From Bacillota bacterium (lineage in GTDB: Bacteria; Bacillota; Clostridia; Lachnospirales; Lachnospiraceae), in NCBI GenBank assembly GCA_023390555.1, contig JAEWCQ010000007.1, positions 62,001 through 126,000 on the forward strand: a stretch of 64,000 nt of DNA. Reading direction: 5' to 3'. A model generated the notes under the pieces. The model was not told where the DNA came from, ran no database searches, and saw only the letters and a program-made list of their open reading frames with translations. Made by a program: the position numbers and the translations under genes. Shown here in pieces: positions 17,189-25,806 of this stretch (position 1 is the stretch's first letter; every line of letters begins with the position of its first letter).

Positions 17189-18475
17189 TTATTTCTGTGT
17201 CTCTATCTTGGTCTTATTACCCATATATGGCTGTAATGCAGCCGGGATATTCACACTTCCGTCCTCATTCAGGTTATTCTCTAAAAAGGCGATCAGCATC
17301 CGTGGCGGAGCGACAACCGTATTATTCAGCGTATGTGCAAAATATTTGCCATCCTTGCCTTTGACACGGATCTTGAGTCTTCTGGCCTGCGCATCACCGA
17401 GGTTGGAGCAGCTTCCCACTTCAAAATATTTCTTCTGTCGTGGAGACCATGCCTCCACGTCACAGGATTTTACTTTCAGATCTGCCAGATCCCCCGAACA
17501 GCACTCCAGCGTACGAACCGGAATATCCATGCTGCGGAAGAAATCTACCGTATTCTGCCAGAGTCTGTCATACCACATTTTGGACTCCTCCGGTTTACAT
17601 ACAACGATCATCTCCTGTTTTTCGAACTGATGAATCCGATATACACCGCGCTCCTCAATGCCGTGCGCACCTTTTTCCTTCCGGAAGCAAGGGGAATAGC
17701 TGGTCAATGTATACGGAAGCTTCTCCTCATCCTGAATGGTATCGATAAACTTACCGATCATGGAATGCTCTGATGTACCGATTAGATAGAGGTCTTCTCC
17801 TTCAATCTTATACATCATGGCGTCCATCTCATCAAAGCTCATGACTCCGGTCACTACGTTGCTGCGGATCATATACGGCGGTATACAGTACGTAAATCCA
17901 CGGTCGATCATAAAGTCTCTTGCATAAGAAATAACAGCGGAATGAAGTCTTGCGATATCGCCCATCAGATAATAAAATCCGTTTCCTGCCACTTTTGCTG
18001 CGGCATCCAGATCGATTCCGCAGAAACGATCCATGATTTCCGTATGGTAAGGAATCTCAAAAGAAGGAACAACCGGCTCACCAAATTTTTCTATTTCAAC
18101 ATTACAGGAATCATCTTTCCCAATCGGAACAGATGAATCAATGATGTTTGGAATCGTCATCATGATTTTTGCTACTTTCTCCTGCAGTTCTTTTTCCTGC
18201 TCTTCTAACTCGCCAAGACGTTTGGCATCATTTCCGACCTGCTCTTTTAATGCCATCGCTTCGTCTTTTTTCCCCTGTCCCATCAGGGCACCGATCTGCT
18301 TGGACAGCAGATTCCGGTTTGCCCGGAGTGCATCTGCTTCCTGCTGGACAGCACGTGCCTTTTCATCTAATTCGATCACTTCATCTACCAAAGGCAGTTT
18401 GTGGTCCTGAAATTTGTTCCGGATATTCTGTTTTACAACTTCCGCATTTTCTCTTAGAAACTTTAAATCAATCAT
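17189..18475 (-). CDS. serS: Serine--tRNA ligase
   Basis: A 428-residue class II synthetase that charges tRNA-Ser (and tRNA-Sec where present). The N-terminal coiled-coil arm spans about 25-100 and binds the tRNA long variable arm. The catalytic core has motif 2 (CFRKEKGAHGIEERGVYRIHQF) and motif 3 (NNTVVAPPRMLIAFLENN). The start at 18475 is preferred over an ATG 30 bases upstream because AGGAGG stands six bases before it and the protein then begins MIDLKFLRENAEVV as in the family. Expression is controlled by the T-box leader directly upstream. Confidence 0.97.
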   Translation of the reverse strand: MIDLKFLRENAEVVKQNIRNKFQDHKLPLVDEVIELDEKARAVQQEADALRANRNLLSKQIGALMGQGKKDEAMALKEQVGNDAKRLGELEEQEKELQEKVAKIMMTIPNIIDSSVPIGKDDSCNVEIEKFGEPVVPSFEIPYHTEIMDRFCGIDLDAAAKVAGNGFYYLMGDIARLHSAVISYARDFMIDRGFTYCIPPYMIRSNVVTGVMSFDEMDAMMYKIEGEDLYLIGTSEHSMIGKFIDTIQDEEKLPYTLTSYSPCFRKEKGAHGIEERGVYRIHQFEKQEMIVVCKPEESKMWYDRLWQNTVDFFRSMDIPVRTLECCSGDLADLKVKSCDVEAWSPRQKKYFEVGSCSNLGDAQARRLKIRVKGKDGKYFAHTLNNTVVAPPRMLIAFLENNLNEDGSVNIPAALQPYMGNKTKIETQK

Positions 18476-18578
18476 TTTCTTCCTCCTGGAATTAATCTGT
18501 GCCATTCTTCTGACACCTATGCATCTGTGCGGGCAGTGCGCGAATCCCCTATTACATCAGATTTGCTTTTGACACACC

Positions 18579-18625
18579 AAAAAACCTTCCATCCCATGTA
18601 GTTCTGCTACATGGGACGAAAGGTT
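18579..18625 (-). terminator. Regulated terminator inside the serS T-box
   Basis: AACCTTTCGTCCCATGTAG pairs with CTACATGGGATGGAAGGTT around a five-base loop, followed by T6. It competes with the antiterminator formed by the T-box sequence just upstream. Confidence 0.9.
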
Positions 18626-18862
18626 CCTAACATTCCGCGTTGCCACCCATATTGTCAAAATCCGCTATCATTACAGTCAATTATCATCTGCAAGAATAGA
18701 AAACCTGACCTCTCAACGTACAATAAAGGATACGACCCTTGTGACTTTCATCACCGGCTAAGAAAGTGGAAAGATTCTACTCTGTACCGGTTCTCACCAC
18801 CCACCGGCTCTCTGAAACAGCATTGAAATCGCAGCTTTCCTCACTGCCTGCTTTTGGAAACT
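18579..18862 (-). promoter_or_regulatory. T-box leader of serS
   Basis: The conserved T-box GGGTGGCAACGCGG lies at 18648-18635 on the minus strand. Upstream is Stem I with an apical CCGGT...ACCGG hairpin containing GGTGAGAA, then AGTAGAAT and candidate specifier codons TCT/TCC followed by A, both serine. The TGGC that pairs with the tRNA acceptor end fits a G73 discriminator, as bacterial tRNA-Ser has. A terminator follows the T-box. Uncharged tRNA-Ser would favour the antiterminator and raise serS expression. Confidence 0.93.
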
Positions 18863-18868
18863 TTATAT

Positions 18869-18897
18869 ATTATACTATTATTTTGAGACAGATACAA
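18869..18897 (-). promoter_or_regulatory. serS promoter
   Basis: TTGTAT-17-TATAAT on the minus strand, placing transcription start near 18862, at the 5' end of the T-box leader. Confidence 0.75.
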
Positions 18898-18922
18898 CTA
18901 CTTTATACATCATTTTTTAAAT

Positions 18923-20176
18923 TTACTCATGCCGCAATGCTTCGATCGGATCCAGGTTCGCCGCTTTGAACGATGGCAGCATACCAAATACAATACCGAT
19001 TACCATTGAGAAGACAACCGCAATCAGTGCTGCCAGCCCGCTGATGGAAACCGGTGTTGAGCTGATTTTCGAAATAACCTCTGCCAGAATAATTCCGACC
19101 AGAACCCCAATCAGACCTCCCATACTAGTGAGCACGGCTGCCTCTGTCAAAAACTGTCCAAGAATTACGGATTTTCTTGCACCTATGGCCTTCTTAAGTC
19201 CGATCTCGCTGGTACGTTCCGACACGGACACCAGCATGATATTCATAACGCCGATACCGCCGACAATCAGTGAAATTCCTGCAATCCAGATCAGCATCTT
19301 ATTCGTAGAATCACTCAACTGCTGGATATTTTTCGCCTGTTCCAGAAGATCTTCGGATTTATATTTCATCGTACTGTCTGATACGGTAAGGTTCGCATTC
19401 AGAATATCCGCACTCTTTTTTCCGGCACTTGTCATGGCATCTGTACTGGTTGCTTTCACCACCAGATTCTGCGGTTCATCATACTGGTAAACAATCGGCC
19501 AGGTTGTATCCGGAATATAAATTTTTCCGCTTGCATCCTGTGCATAGGTGTAATAATCCTCGATGGAATTGATGACCGGTTCGAATTCCTCCGCTTCCGT
19601 GATGACACCGATTACCACAAAAGGCTCCTGTTTGATCTCAATTGTTTTTCCGATTGGATCCTCGCCCTGAAACAATGCCTGTTCGGAATCTTTATCGAGA
19701 ATCGCAACTTTGTGATAATCATCATAATCTTTCTGGGTAAATCCTCTTCCGCTCTGTATAATATAATTGCAGGTACTGAAATAATTTTGATCCACTCCTC
19801 TGATATATCCGCCGGACAAGGATGTATTCAGATAATATACCCCGTCATAATCCTGTCTGCTCAGATATAAGGAAGCGGACTCCACACCGTCCAGATCCTC
19901 GATCTGCTTTAGAACACTGTCCGAAATCACAGGCAGTCCGCTCGGTACCGGATTATAGGAAAAGTCGTAGGTATAATCTCCCTGATACAGCTGCACATCT
20001 ACGGTATTGCTTCCGGCTCCGATCAGGTTCTCTTCAATCTGTTTGTTCGTTCCCCGAATCGTAGATACAATTGCTATAATTGCAGCGATACCGATAATAA
20101 TTCCCAGCATAGTCAGGAATGAACGCATTTTATGAGACCAGATTCCCTGAAAAGATAATCTAATATTTTCAAACAT
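18923..20176 (-). CDS. MacB-like ABC transporter permease (FtsX family)
   Basis: A 417-residue permease with MacB topology: one N-terminal membrane helix (about 15-40, MRSFLTMLGIIIGIAAIIAI), a large extracytoplasmic domain of about 220 residues, then three C-terminal helices with ISLIVGGIGVMNIMLVSVSERTSEIG-type motifs and an FGMLPSFKAANLDPIEALRHE ending. Such proteins drive mechanotransmission export of peptides, antibiotics or lipids rather than classic channel transport. It is the last gene of a four-gene operon with an ATPase and two adaptors, 11 bases after the second adaptor. The substrate is unknown. Confidence 0.92.
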   Translation of the reverse strand: MFENIRLSFQGIWSHKMRSFLTMLGIIIGIAAIIAIVSTIRGTNKQIEENLIGAGSNTVDVQLYQGDYTYDFSYNPVPSGLPVISDSVLKQIEDLDGVESASLYLSRQDYDGVYYLNTSLSGGYIRGVDQNYFSTCNYIIQSGRGFTQKDYDDYHKVAILDKDSEQALFQGEDPIGKTIEIKQEPFVVIGVITEAEEFEPVINSIEDYYTYAQDASGKIYIPDTTWPIVYQYDEPQNLVVKATSTDAMTSAGKKSADILNANLTVSDSTMKYKSEDLLEQAKNIQQLSDSTNKMLIWIAGISLIVGGIGVMNIMLVSVSERTSEIGLKKAIGARKSVILGQFLTEAAVLTSMGGLIGVLVGIILAEVISKISSTPVSISGLAALIAVVFSMVIGIVFGMLPSFKAANLDPIEALRHE

Positions 20177-20187
20177 TTGCTTTCCTC

Positions 20188-21744
20188 CTACTCTTGAACG
20201 GCGTCCGTATCGGCTACCCGGACTCCCTCTTTTGCTGTTTTACCATAAGGAAAGGCAATATAGTCATCCTGTGACAAACCATCATTTATGATGATTGCCG
20301 AACCATACACAGTCTTTCCCGTTGCAATATACTGTTTTACCAGACGATTATTTTCGTCTGCCTTCAAGACATAGGATTTGCCATTCTCTTCCCGTACGTA
20401 GGCCTTATCCAGACAAATGGTATCACCTGTCGAAATATCGCTGTCCGTTGTCGTCATAGACAATTGTACACCTTCGCCATTTGTCAGACCGGTTGAATCT
20501 TCAATATAGGCCGTAAAAGGATAGTAGGAAGAATTTGGATTGCCGTCTCCATAATAATTATCGCCATCCAGTGGATACTTGGATATATCCGTGATCGTTG
20601 CCTGGAACGTCATACCACTGTCCCAGGATGTCGCGGTCACGATCTGACCTACTTTTACCTGATCCAGCAGCATTTCACTGAGGTTGCCGGTTACATACAA
20701 TCCGTCCGAACCGGAAACCGAAAGAAATGCGGAACCGTCTGTCGGTGCATTGTTTGGATCCCCGACTGTTTTTACCGTCCCGTTGATGGTTGCATATACG
20801 ATACCTTCGCTGCACTCTTTTTCCAGCTTTTTCTCTTCCAGTTCTGCGGTACGTTTATCCAGATCCAGATCTTTGAGATCATTTTCTTTCTCTGTAATCT
20901 TTTTCGACAGTTCCTCTGCCGTATAGCCTTCCGTCTCTTCGGTATCGACTGTTTCCGTATCGACAATCTCAGCTTCCGTATCCGGTTCTGTTTCGATTTC
21001 CTGTCTGTTTAAAACAGACCACTGGGAATCCTCCTCTACGGATTCCATTGCAGCACCATTCACGGTCCAGGAGCTGATCAGGGTGCCGTCTTTCTTATTA
21101 TCTTCACGAATCTCAAACACCGCCGTATCGGAGTTGTCTTTCAGATAGTTCAGATAGCTTCCATAGACATATGCATCCTTTGTGCACAGAAAACGGAATG
21201 GTTTCTTTGCGCTTCCGTCTCCCTCATATGCCTTTGCCGTCTGCGAGATGTAATTGTAAGCATCTCCTGTCATCTCCTCCACCTGTGTCTCCGACTCTGT
21301 TTCCTCCTGCACATCCGGTGTCGTGACAACCGGCGTATTCGTAACAGGCGTCGTATTTTTCAGTGTGGTGAGTTCCCGCTGTGCCAAAGTGATATCATTC
21401 TCAATTCCCTGAATTTCCAGTTTCTTCATTTCCAGTTGGAGTTGTTTGTCCGTAATATCATATTCCAGCAGTTTATCTCCGATCGCTACGGTCTGACCTT
21501 CCTGCACATAAATCTGTGCTACCGTCTGGTCGCTTTCCAGATCAATATCCTGTGAGAGATCGTTCGTAACCGTACCGTAACTTTGCATTTCATCTCCCCA
21601 GTATCCCATATTTAAACTCGATACCGAATAGACATCTGCTACCAGATTCTTGTTCGTATAAGATTGATATCCGAAGATCGCCCCTCCAATTATTGCGGAG
21701 ACAACGAGCAATACGACGACAATCACAATGATTTTCTTTTTCAT
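20188..21744 (-). CDS. HlyD/MacA-like efflux adaptor with unusual insertion
   Basis: A 518-residue membrane-anchored adaptor: N-terminal helix at 5-27, a first lipoyl half (QTVAQIYVQEGQTVAIGDKL near 95), a helical hairpin, the second lipoyl half (GIVYATINGTVKTVGDP near 325) and beta-barrel domains. Between the helices, residues about 145-285 hold a globular-looking insertion (YNYISQTAKAYEGDGSAKKP, FLCTKDAYVYGSYLNYLK) flanked by Thr/Glu-rich linkers. Ordinary MacA proteins lack this. The gene overlaps the ATPase stop by four bases (ATGA). It probably bridges the permease and the cell wall; the insertion may bind substrate or a partner (inference). Confidence 0.85.
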   Translation of the reverse strand: MKKKIIVIVVVLLVVSAIIGGAIFGYQSYTNKNLVADVYSVSSLNMGYWGDEMQSYGTVTNDLSQDIDLESDQTVAQIYVQEGQTVAIGDKLLEYDITDKQLQLEMKKLEIQGIENDITLAQRELTTLKNTTPVTNTPVVTTPDVQEETESETQVEEMTGDAYNYISQTAKAYEGDGSAKKPFRFLCTKDAYVYGSYLNYLKDNSDTAVFEIREDNKKDGTLISSWTVNGAAMESVEEDSQWSVLNRQEIETEPDTEAEIVDTETVDTEETEGYTAEELSKKITEKENDLKDLDLDKRTAELEEKKLEKECSEGIVYATINGTVKTVGDPNNAPTDGSAFLSVSGSDGLYVTGNLSEMLLDQVKVGQIVTATSWDSGMTFQATITDISKYPLDGDNYYGDGNPNSSYYPFTAYIEDSTGLTNGEGVQLSMTTTDSDISTGDTICLDKAYVREENGKSYVLKADENNRLVKQYIATGKTVYGSAIIINDGLSQDDYIAFPYGKTAKEGVRVADTDAVQE

Positions 21745-22430
21745 GCCCGATCCCCCTCTGTGCGTTCTTCCGATATCACTCCGTCTATGATATGTACAAT
21801 CCTTTTCGCCTGCTTTGCGATATTCACATCGTGGGTAATCATGACAATGGTAACACCTTCCTCATTCAGCTTCTGGAATAATTCCATGATCTGTTTCCCC
21901 GACTTGGAATCCAACGCTCCGGTCGGCTCATCTGCCAGAAGAATTTTCGGATTATTCACCATAGCCCTTGCTATGGCGACACGCTGTTTCTGTCCTCCGG
22001 AGAGCTGGTTCGGGCGGAACTGAGCACGATCACCAAGGCCTACCCGTTCCAATGCCATCAGTGCCCGCTCTCTGCGTCCTTTTTTACCGATTCCTGCATA
22101 GCTGAGCGGAAGTGAAACATTATCCAGTGCGCTTTCTCTCGGCATCAGCTGAAAACTCTGGAATACAAATCCGATCTTCGTTAACCGCACTGCAGAAAGT
22201 TCCTTATCCTTTAATGACAGCACATTCTGTCCCGCCAGTTCATAGATACCGGAAGTCGGTCGATCCAGGCACCCCACGATATTCATCAGGGTGGTCTTAC
22301 CGGAACCGGACGGACCCATGATTGCAACATATTCCCCTTCATTGACCTGAAGCGATACATCCTTCAACACCGGAACGACCAGTTTATCCTGCAGATAATC
22401 TTTAAATATATTCTGTAAATTCAATATCAT
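21741..22430 (-). CDS. MacB/LolD-type ABC transporter ATPase
   Basis: A 229-residue ATPase with Walker A GPSGSGKTTL (near 40), Q-loop FVFQSFQLMP, signature LSGGQKQRVAIARA, Walker B ILLADEPTGALD and H-loop MITHD. This is the standard ATPase of the MacB/LolD/FtsE group and would power the FtsX-type permease two genes downstream. It overlaps the upstream adaptor and the downstream adaptor by four bases each (ATGA), so three genes are translationally coupled. Confidence 0.95.
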   Translation of the reverse strand: MILNLQNIFKDYLQDKLVVPVLKDVSLQVNEGEYVAIMGPSGSGKTTLMNIVGCLDRPTSGIYELAGQNVLSLKDKELSAVRLTKIGFVFQSFQLMPRESALDNVSLPLSYAGIGKKGRRERALMALERVGLGDRAQFRPNQLSGGQKQRVAIARAMVNNPKILLADEPTGALDSKSGKQIMELFQKLNEEGVTIVMITHDVNIAKQAKRIVHIIDGVISEERTEGDRA

Positions 22431-23770
22431 TCAGACACCTCCGCTCCACCGGAAGCTGCACTGTTGTCCTGCGGAATCTCCGTACTGTAGACGGACTCAT
22501 CCATCGGTATTTCTGTTTCGTACACAGAATTCTCCATTGGTATCTCTGTCGCAGTTTCTGTGCTGTCCTGATTGTATAACGGAGAAGAGTAATCCACTTC
22601 TTCCTGATTTGTTACCGTTGTAACACCCTCATAGATGCCAGGCATCGGCCATGCAATATAATCATCCTTGGAAAGACCGGATTTGATCTCATATTCATCG
22701 AGATTCTCATCGTAATCTCCCAGTTCCACCGTACGTTTTTCCAGTCTGTTTCTGTCATTGGCAACCCACACATACGGATCTCCGTCATCTGTTACTATGT
22801 AATAGCTGTAAAGCCATAATCCGTCCTTTACTTCCTGCTGTCCCATATCAAGCTCAAGATAGACATGCTGCCCCATAATCAGACCATCCATGGAATCAAG
22901 TGCAACGTAGAACGGATATTTTGTTGTTGTGGTCGTATCGTCACTGCTGCTGCTCGAATATGTGTCGCTGCTATTCGAGACCGTATTCTCCGTATCGATC
23001 TTGGTAATGGTTCCCGTCCAGGTGAGGGTGTCGTCCACTCTTGAATGAACCAGCACTTTCTGACCGGAAGTGATCATGCTCATATTTGTCTCATTGACCG
23101 TTCCTTTAATCTGATATTCTCCGGTTGCAAGTATCGTCATATACGCAGCCGTATTTCCATTTGCATCCATACCGGTATCATTGATTGATTTTACCACTCC
23201 CGCGATCTTGCTTGTCACGATAGAATTATCAATAGATTTCTGTGTTTTATCGATTTCGGCCTGTTTGCTCTTTTTGTTATATTCGGACTGCTTAATCGAT
23301 GTCTGTACTGTCTGTATCTGTGTTGTATATTCAAACTGCTGATCTGCCGGTGCTGCCGCTTTTTCCGCCTGAAGCTCGGTTATCTGTGCATTATAGCCGG
23401 TTATCTCATCGGCGATATTCTCAAGTTCCAGCTTCTGCTGCTCAAGCTGCAGATTCATATCATCCGTATCGTAAGAGAACAGCTGCGCCCCCTCCGTTAC
23501 TTCATCTCCTTCTTTTACAAAAACCTCTGCAACTGTCCGGTCAGCATCCTTATTGACTTCCCATGTGTCCTGCGGCTCTACGACACCGCTGTAACGATTT
23601 CCGTCACCGCTGTATTGCTGCATGACTGTCGAAACAGTCTGTACATATACCTTATCCGCAGAATTACCGCTGCCTCCGCCTAATACGCCGCTGAAGTACA
23701 GTCCCCCAACTGAAACAGCTGCCACTGCTGCGACAACACCTATGATAATGCCAACTTTCTTTTTGCTCAT
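22427..23770 (-). CDS. HlyD/MacA-like efflux adaptor, first of two
   Basis: A 447-residue adaptor with an N-terminal membrane helix (8-30), a Gly/Ser-rich spacer, first lipoyl half (RTVAEVFVKEGDEVTEGAQL near 80), coiled-coil hairpin at about 105-175, second lipoyl half (SKIAGVVKSINDTGMD near 185) and beta-barrel and membrane-proximal domains. The C-terminal 45 residues contain three imperfect copies of a TEIPMxxSVY unit in an acidic tail. It opens the exporter operon, with AGGAGG six bases before the ATG. It and the second adaptor share only the general fold, so they may form mixed assemblies or serve different states; this is inference. Confidence 0.87.
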   Translation of the reverse strand: MSKKKVGIIIGVVAAVAAVSVGGLYFSGVLGGGSGNSADKVYVQTVSTVMQQYSGDGNRYSGVVEPQDTWEVNKDADRTVAEVFVKEGDEVTEGAQLFSYDTDDMNLQLEQQKLELENIADEITGYNAQITELQAEKAAAPADQQFEYTTQIQTVQTSIKQSEYNKKSKQAEIDKTQKSIDNSIVTSKIAGVVKSINDTGMDANGNTAAYMTILATGEYQIKGTVNETNMSMITSGQKVLVHSRVDDTLTWTGTITKIDTENTVSNSSDTYSSSSSDDTTTTTKYPFYVALDSMDGLIMGQHVYLELDMGQQEVKDGLWLYSYYIVTDDGDPYVWVANDRNRLEKRTVELGDYDENLDEYEIKSGLSKDDYIAWPMPGIYEGVTTVTNQEEVDYSSPLYNQDSTETATEIPMENSVYETEIPMDESVYSTEIPQDNSAASGGAEVSE

Positions 23771-23813
23771 TGTTCTCCTCCTGTTTTAAAATTTCCGAGC
23801 GCCTTTCTTATTA

Positions 23814-23891
23814 GAACAAAAGTGTACTTCGTACACTCTCGCGTTCTACTGTCTATAACGTACAGCTTTTGTTCCGCGTGCGAAGCTGTAC
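23814..23891. repeat. Nested inverted repeats upstream of the exporter operon
   Basis: Three overlapping dyads: AGTGTAC-ttc-GTACACT (23821-23837, perfect); GAACAAAAGTGTAC (23814-23827) against GTACAGCTTTTGTTC (23860-23874, one extra base); and GTACAGCTT (23860-23868) against AAGCTGTAC (23883-23891, perfect). They share arms, so only some can form at one time. They lie 44-121 bases before the first adaptor start. They could be an operator array or an alternative-fold leader RNA. Confidence 0.6.
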
Positions 23892-23961
23892 AGCTATATT
23901 TGATTTTATAGAAAGATCATCGCTTCATCCTATAATAGAACAAGGTCTTTCCTATAAAATA

Positions 23962-23996
23962 AAGATAGCTAAGAATAGATGATTCCTAGCTATCTT
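23962..23996. terminator. Second hairpin downstream of glyA
   Basis: AAGATAGCTA pairs perfectly with TAGCTATCTT around a 15-base loop. Its position is after the main glyA terminator, where it could act as a backup. Confidence 0.5.
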
Positions 23997-24003
23997 ATCA
24001 TTT

Positions 24004-24039
24004 AAAACTTAGGAAAGCAATTGGACTTTCTTAAGTTTT
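24004..24039 (-). terminator. Intrinsic terminator of glyA
   Basis: On the minus strand AAAACTTAAGAAAG pairs with CTTTCCTAAGTTTT around an eight-base loop, just past the glyA stop. It is AT-rich but long, with T residues at the 3' side. Confidence 0.7.
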
Positions 24040-24045
24040 ATTTAA

Positions 24046-25284
24046 TTATTTTAATGGATATTTTAGAGTTAATTCTTCCACAATTGCACGTGCTTTTTCA
24101 GCTGCCGGCTCTCCCTCTTTGATCATCAGCGCAATTGCCTCCGCAACTTTGTCCATATCTTCGGCATTCAAACCGCGTGAAGTTACCGCAGCAGTTCCGA
24201 GGCGAACACCGCTCGTAACAAATGGTGATTTTGGATCATTCGGGATTGTGTTTTTGTTGCAGGTAATATTTACGGAATCGAGCAGCTTTTCTACTGCTTT
24301 TCCGGTCAATTCAAAGTTCGTAAGATCCACCAGCATCAAATGATTATCGGTACCACCCGATACGATTTTAATTCCCCGTGATAAAAGTCCCTGGCAGAGT
24401 GCCTGCGCATTATCTACGACTCCCTGCTGGTATACCTTGAAATCCGGCCGTAACGCTTCTTTCAGGCAGACTGCTTTTGCCGCAATGACATGCATCAGCG
24501 GACCGCCCTGAATTCCCGGGAACACGGCCTTGTTAAAATTATATTTTTCTGCAGCTTCTTTATTGCAAAGAATCATGCCGCCTCTTGGTCCGCGAAGTGT
24601 TTTATGTGTAGTCGTAGTCACAACGTCTGCATACGGAATCGGGCTTGGATGTAGTCCTGCTGCCACAAGTCCCGCAATGTGAGCCATATCCACCATAAGA
24701 ACTGCGCCGCAGGCATCCGCGATTTCACGGAATTTCTTAAAATCAATGGTTCTCGCATAGGCACTGGCCCCTGCAATAATCATCTTCGGTTTGCATTCCA
24801 TTGCGATGCTCATGACATTGTCATAATCGATAAACCCTTTCTCGTTGACACCATAAGGTACGATTTTAAAATAGGTACCGGAGAAGTTTACCGGGCTTCC
24901 GTGTGTCAGATGTCCGCCATGGTCTAAGTTCATACCCATAACCGTATCGCCCGGCTGCAGCATTGCAAACTGAACCGCCATATTTGCCTGTGCACCAGAA
25001 TGCGGCTGAACATTCACATAGTCACATCCAAATAACTCTTTTGCACGCTCAATGGCCAGATTCTCTACAATATCCACACATTCGCAGCCGCCATAATATC
25101 TCTTTGCCGGATATCCTTCTGCGTATTTATTCGTCATTACACTTCCCATTGCAGACATTACTGCCGGGCTCACCCAGTTTTCCGAGGCAATCAGCTCAAT
25201 ATGGCTGCTCTGCCTTTCAAATTCTGCGGTAATCGCTTCTGCAACTTCATTATCCACTGCCTGGATATCTTCCAAAGTATACAT
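24046..25284 (-). CDS. glyA: Serine hydroxymethyltransferase
   Basis: A 412-residue PLP enzyme that interconverts serine and glycine while loading one-carbon units on tetrahydrofolate. Landmarks: SHIELIASENWVSPAVM, NKYAEGYPAKRYYGGCECVD, NVQPHSGAQAN, MVDMAHIAGLVAAG and the PLP lysine at about Lys228 in TTTTHKTLRGPRGG. Length is normal for the family. It is a single-gene unit with a strong promoter and two downstream hairpins. The ATG is preceded by AAAGGAG. Confidence 0.97.
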   Translation of the reverse strand: MYTLEDIQAVDNEVAEAITAEFERQSSHIELIASENWVSPAVMSAMGSVMTNKYAEGYPAKRYYGGCECVDIVENLAIERAKELFGCDYVNVQPHSGAQANMAVQFAMLQPGDTVMGMNLDHGGHLTHGSPVNFSGTYFKIVPYGVNEKGFIDYDNVMSIAMECKPKMIIAGASAYARTIDFKKFREIADACGAVLMVDMAHIAGLVAAGLHPSPIPYADVVTTTTHKTLRGPRGGMILCNKEAAEKYNFNKAVFPGIQGGPLMHVIAAKAVCLKEALRPDFKVYQQGVVDNAQALCQGLLSRGIKIVSGGTDNHLMLVDLTNFELTGKAVEKLLDSVNITCNKNTIPNDPKSPFVTSGVRLGTAAVTSRGLNAEDMDKVAEAIALMIKEGEPAAEKARAIVEELTLKYPLK

Positions 25285-25334
25285 ATGTTGTTCTCCTTTT
25301 TGTTGAGTTCTTGATCATACATTCCTAATGCAAT

Positions 25335-25363
25335 ATTATAAACATATTTATTTGTCATTTCAA
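25335..25363 (-). promoter_or_regulatory. glyA promoter
   Basis: TTGAAA-17-TATAAT on the minus strand, close to the sigma-A consensus, about 50 bases before the glyA ATG. Confidence 0.8.
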
Positions 25364-25374
25364 CTGTTTTCGTT

Positions 25375-25683
25375 TCAGATCAGAGAAGCAAGTCCCTGCC
25401 ATCCTCCCGCCTGTCTCCATAATACAACCCCCGCTGCCAGCTGGATCAGGAGTATCAGAGGCATGCCAACTACAAAATACCAGTGCTTTGTTTTGTGCCG
25501 GAACAGATACATACCGGCCCAGGTACCAAGACTCCCTCCCAAAATACTGACCAGAAATAGGTTCTTTTCAGGTATTCGCCACTGCCGTTTTCTGGCTCTG
25601 GATTTATCTATCCCCATAACGGCTATGCCCGAAAGGTTCAAAACAGCCAGATAGGCCGCTGCAAACCACAACATATAATTCAT
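25375..25683 (-). CDS. DUF1294 family membrane protein
   Basis: A 102-residue protein with three to four hydrophobic segments. It carries the DUF1294 signature: MGIDKSRARKRQWRIPE, then LFLVSILGGSLGTWAGM and FRHKTKHWYFVVG. The function of the family is unknown. It lies between the secDF terminator and the glyA promoter; the glyA promoter elements begin within its 3' flank, so the two genes are probably transcribed separately. Confidence 0.88.
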   Translation of the reverse strand: MNYMLWFAAAYLAVLNLSGIAVMGIDKSRARKRQWRIPEKNLFLVSILGGSLGTWAGMYLFRHKTKHWYFVVGMPLILLIQLAAGVVLWRQAGGWQGLASLI

Positions 25684-25761
25684 ACTTCATCCCTCCGTGT
25701 CATTTGAAAACAAACGTATACTTCACCCGTTCATGCTACAATGTCTCTCGGATGAAGGAAC

Positions 25762-25793
25762 AAAAACAGCCGGCAGTGCTCTACCGGCTGTTT
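25762..25793 (-). terminator. Intrinsic terminator of the secDF operon
   Basis: AAACAGCCGG pairs with CCGGCTGTTT around a ten-base loop, followed by TTTTTG on the minus strand. Confidence 0.88.
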
Positions 25794-25806
25794 CTTGAAA
25801 TCACTG

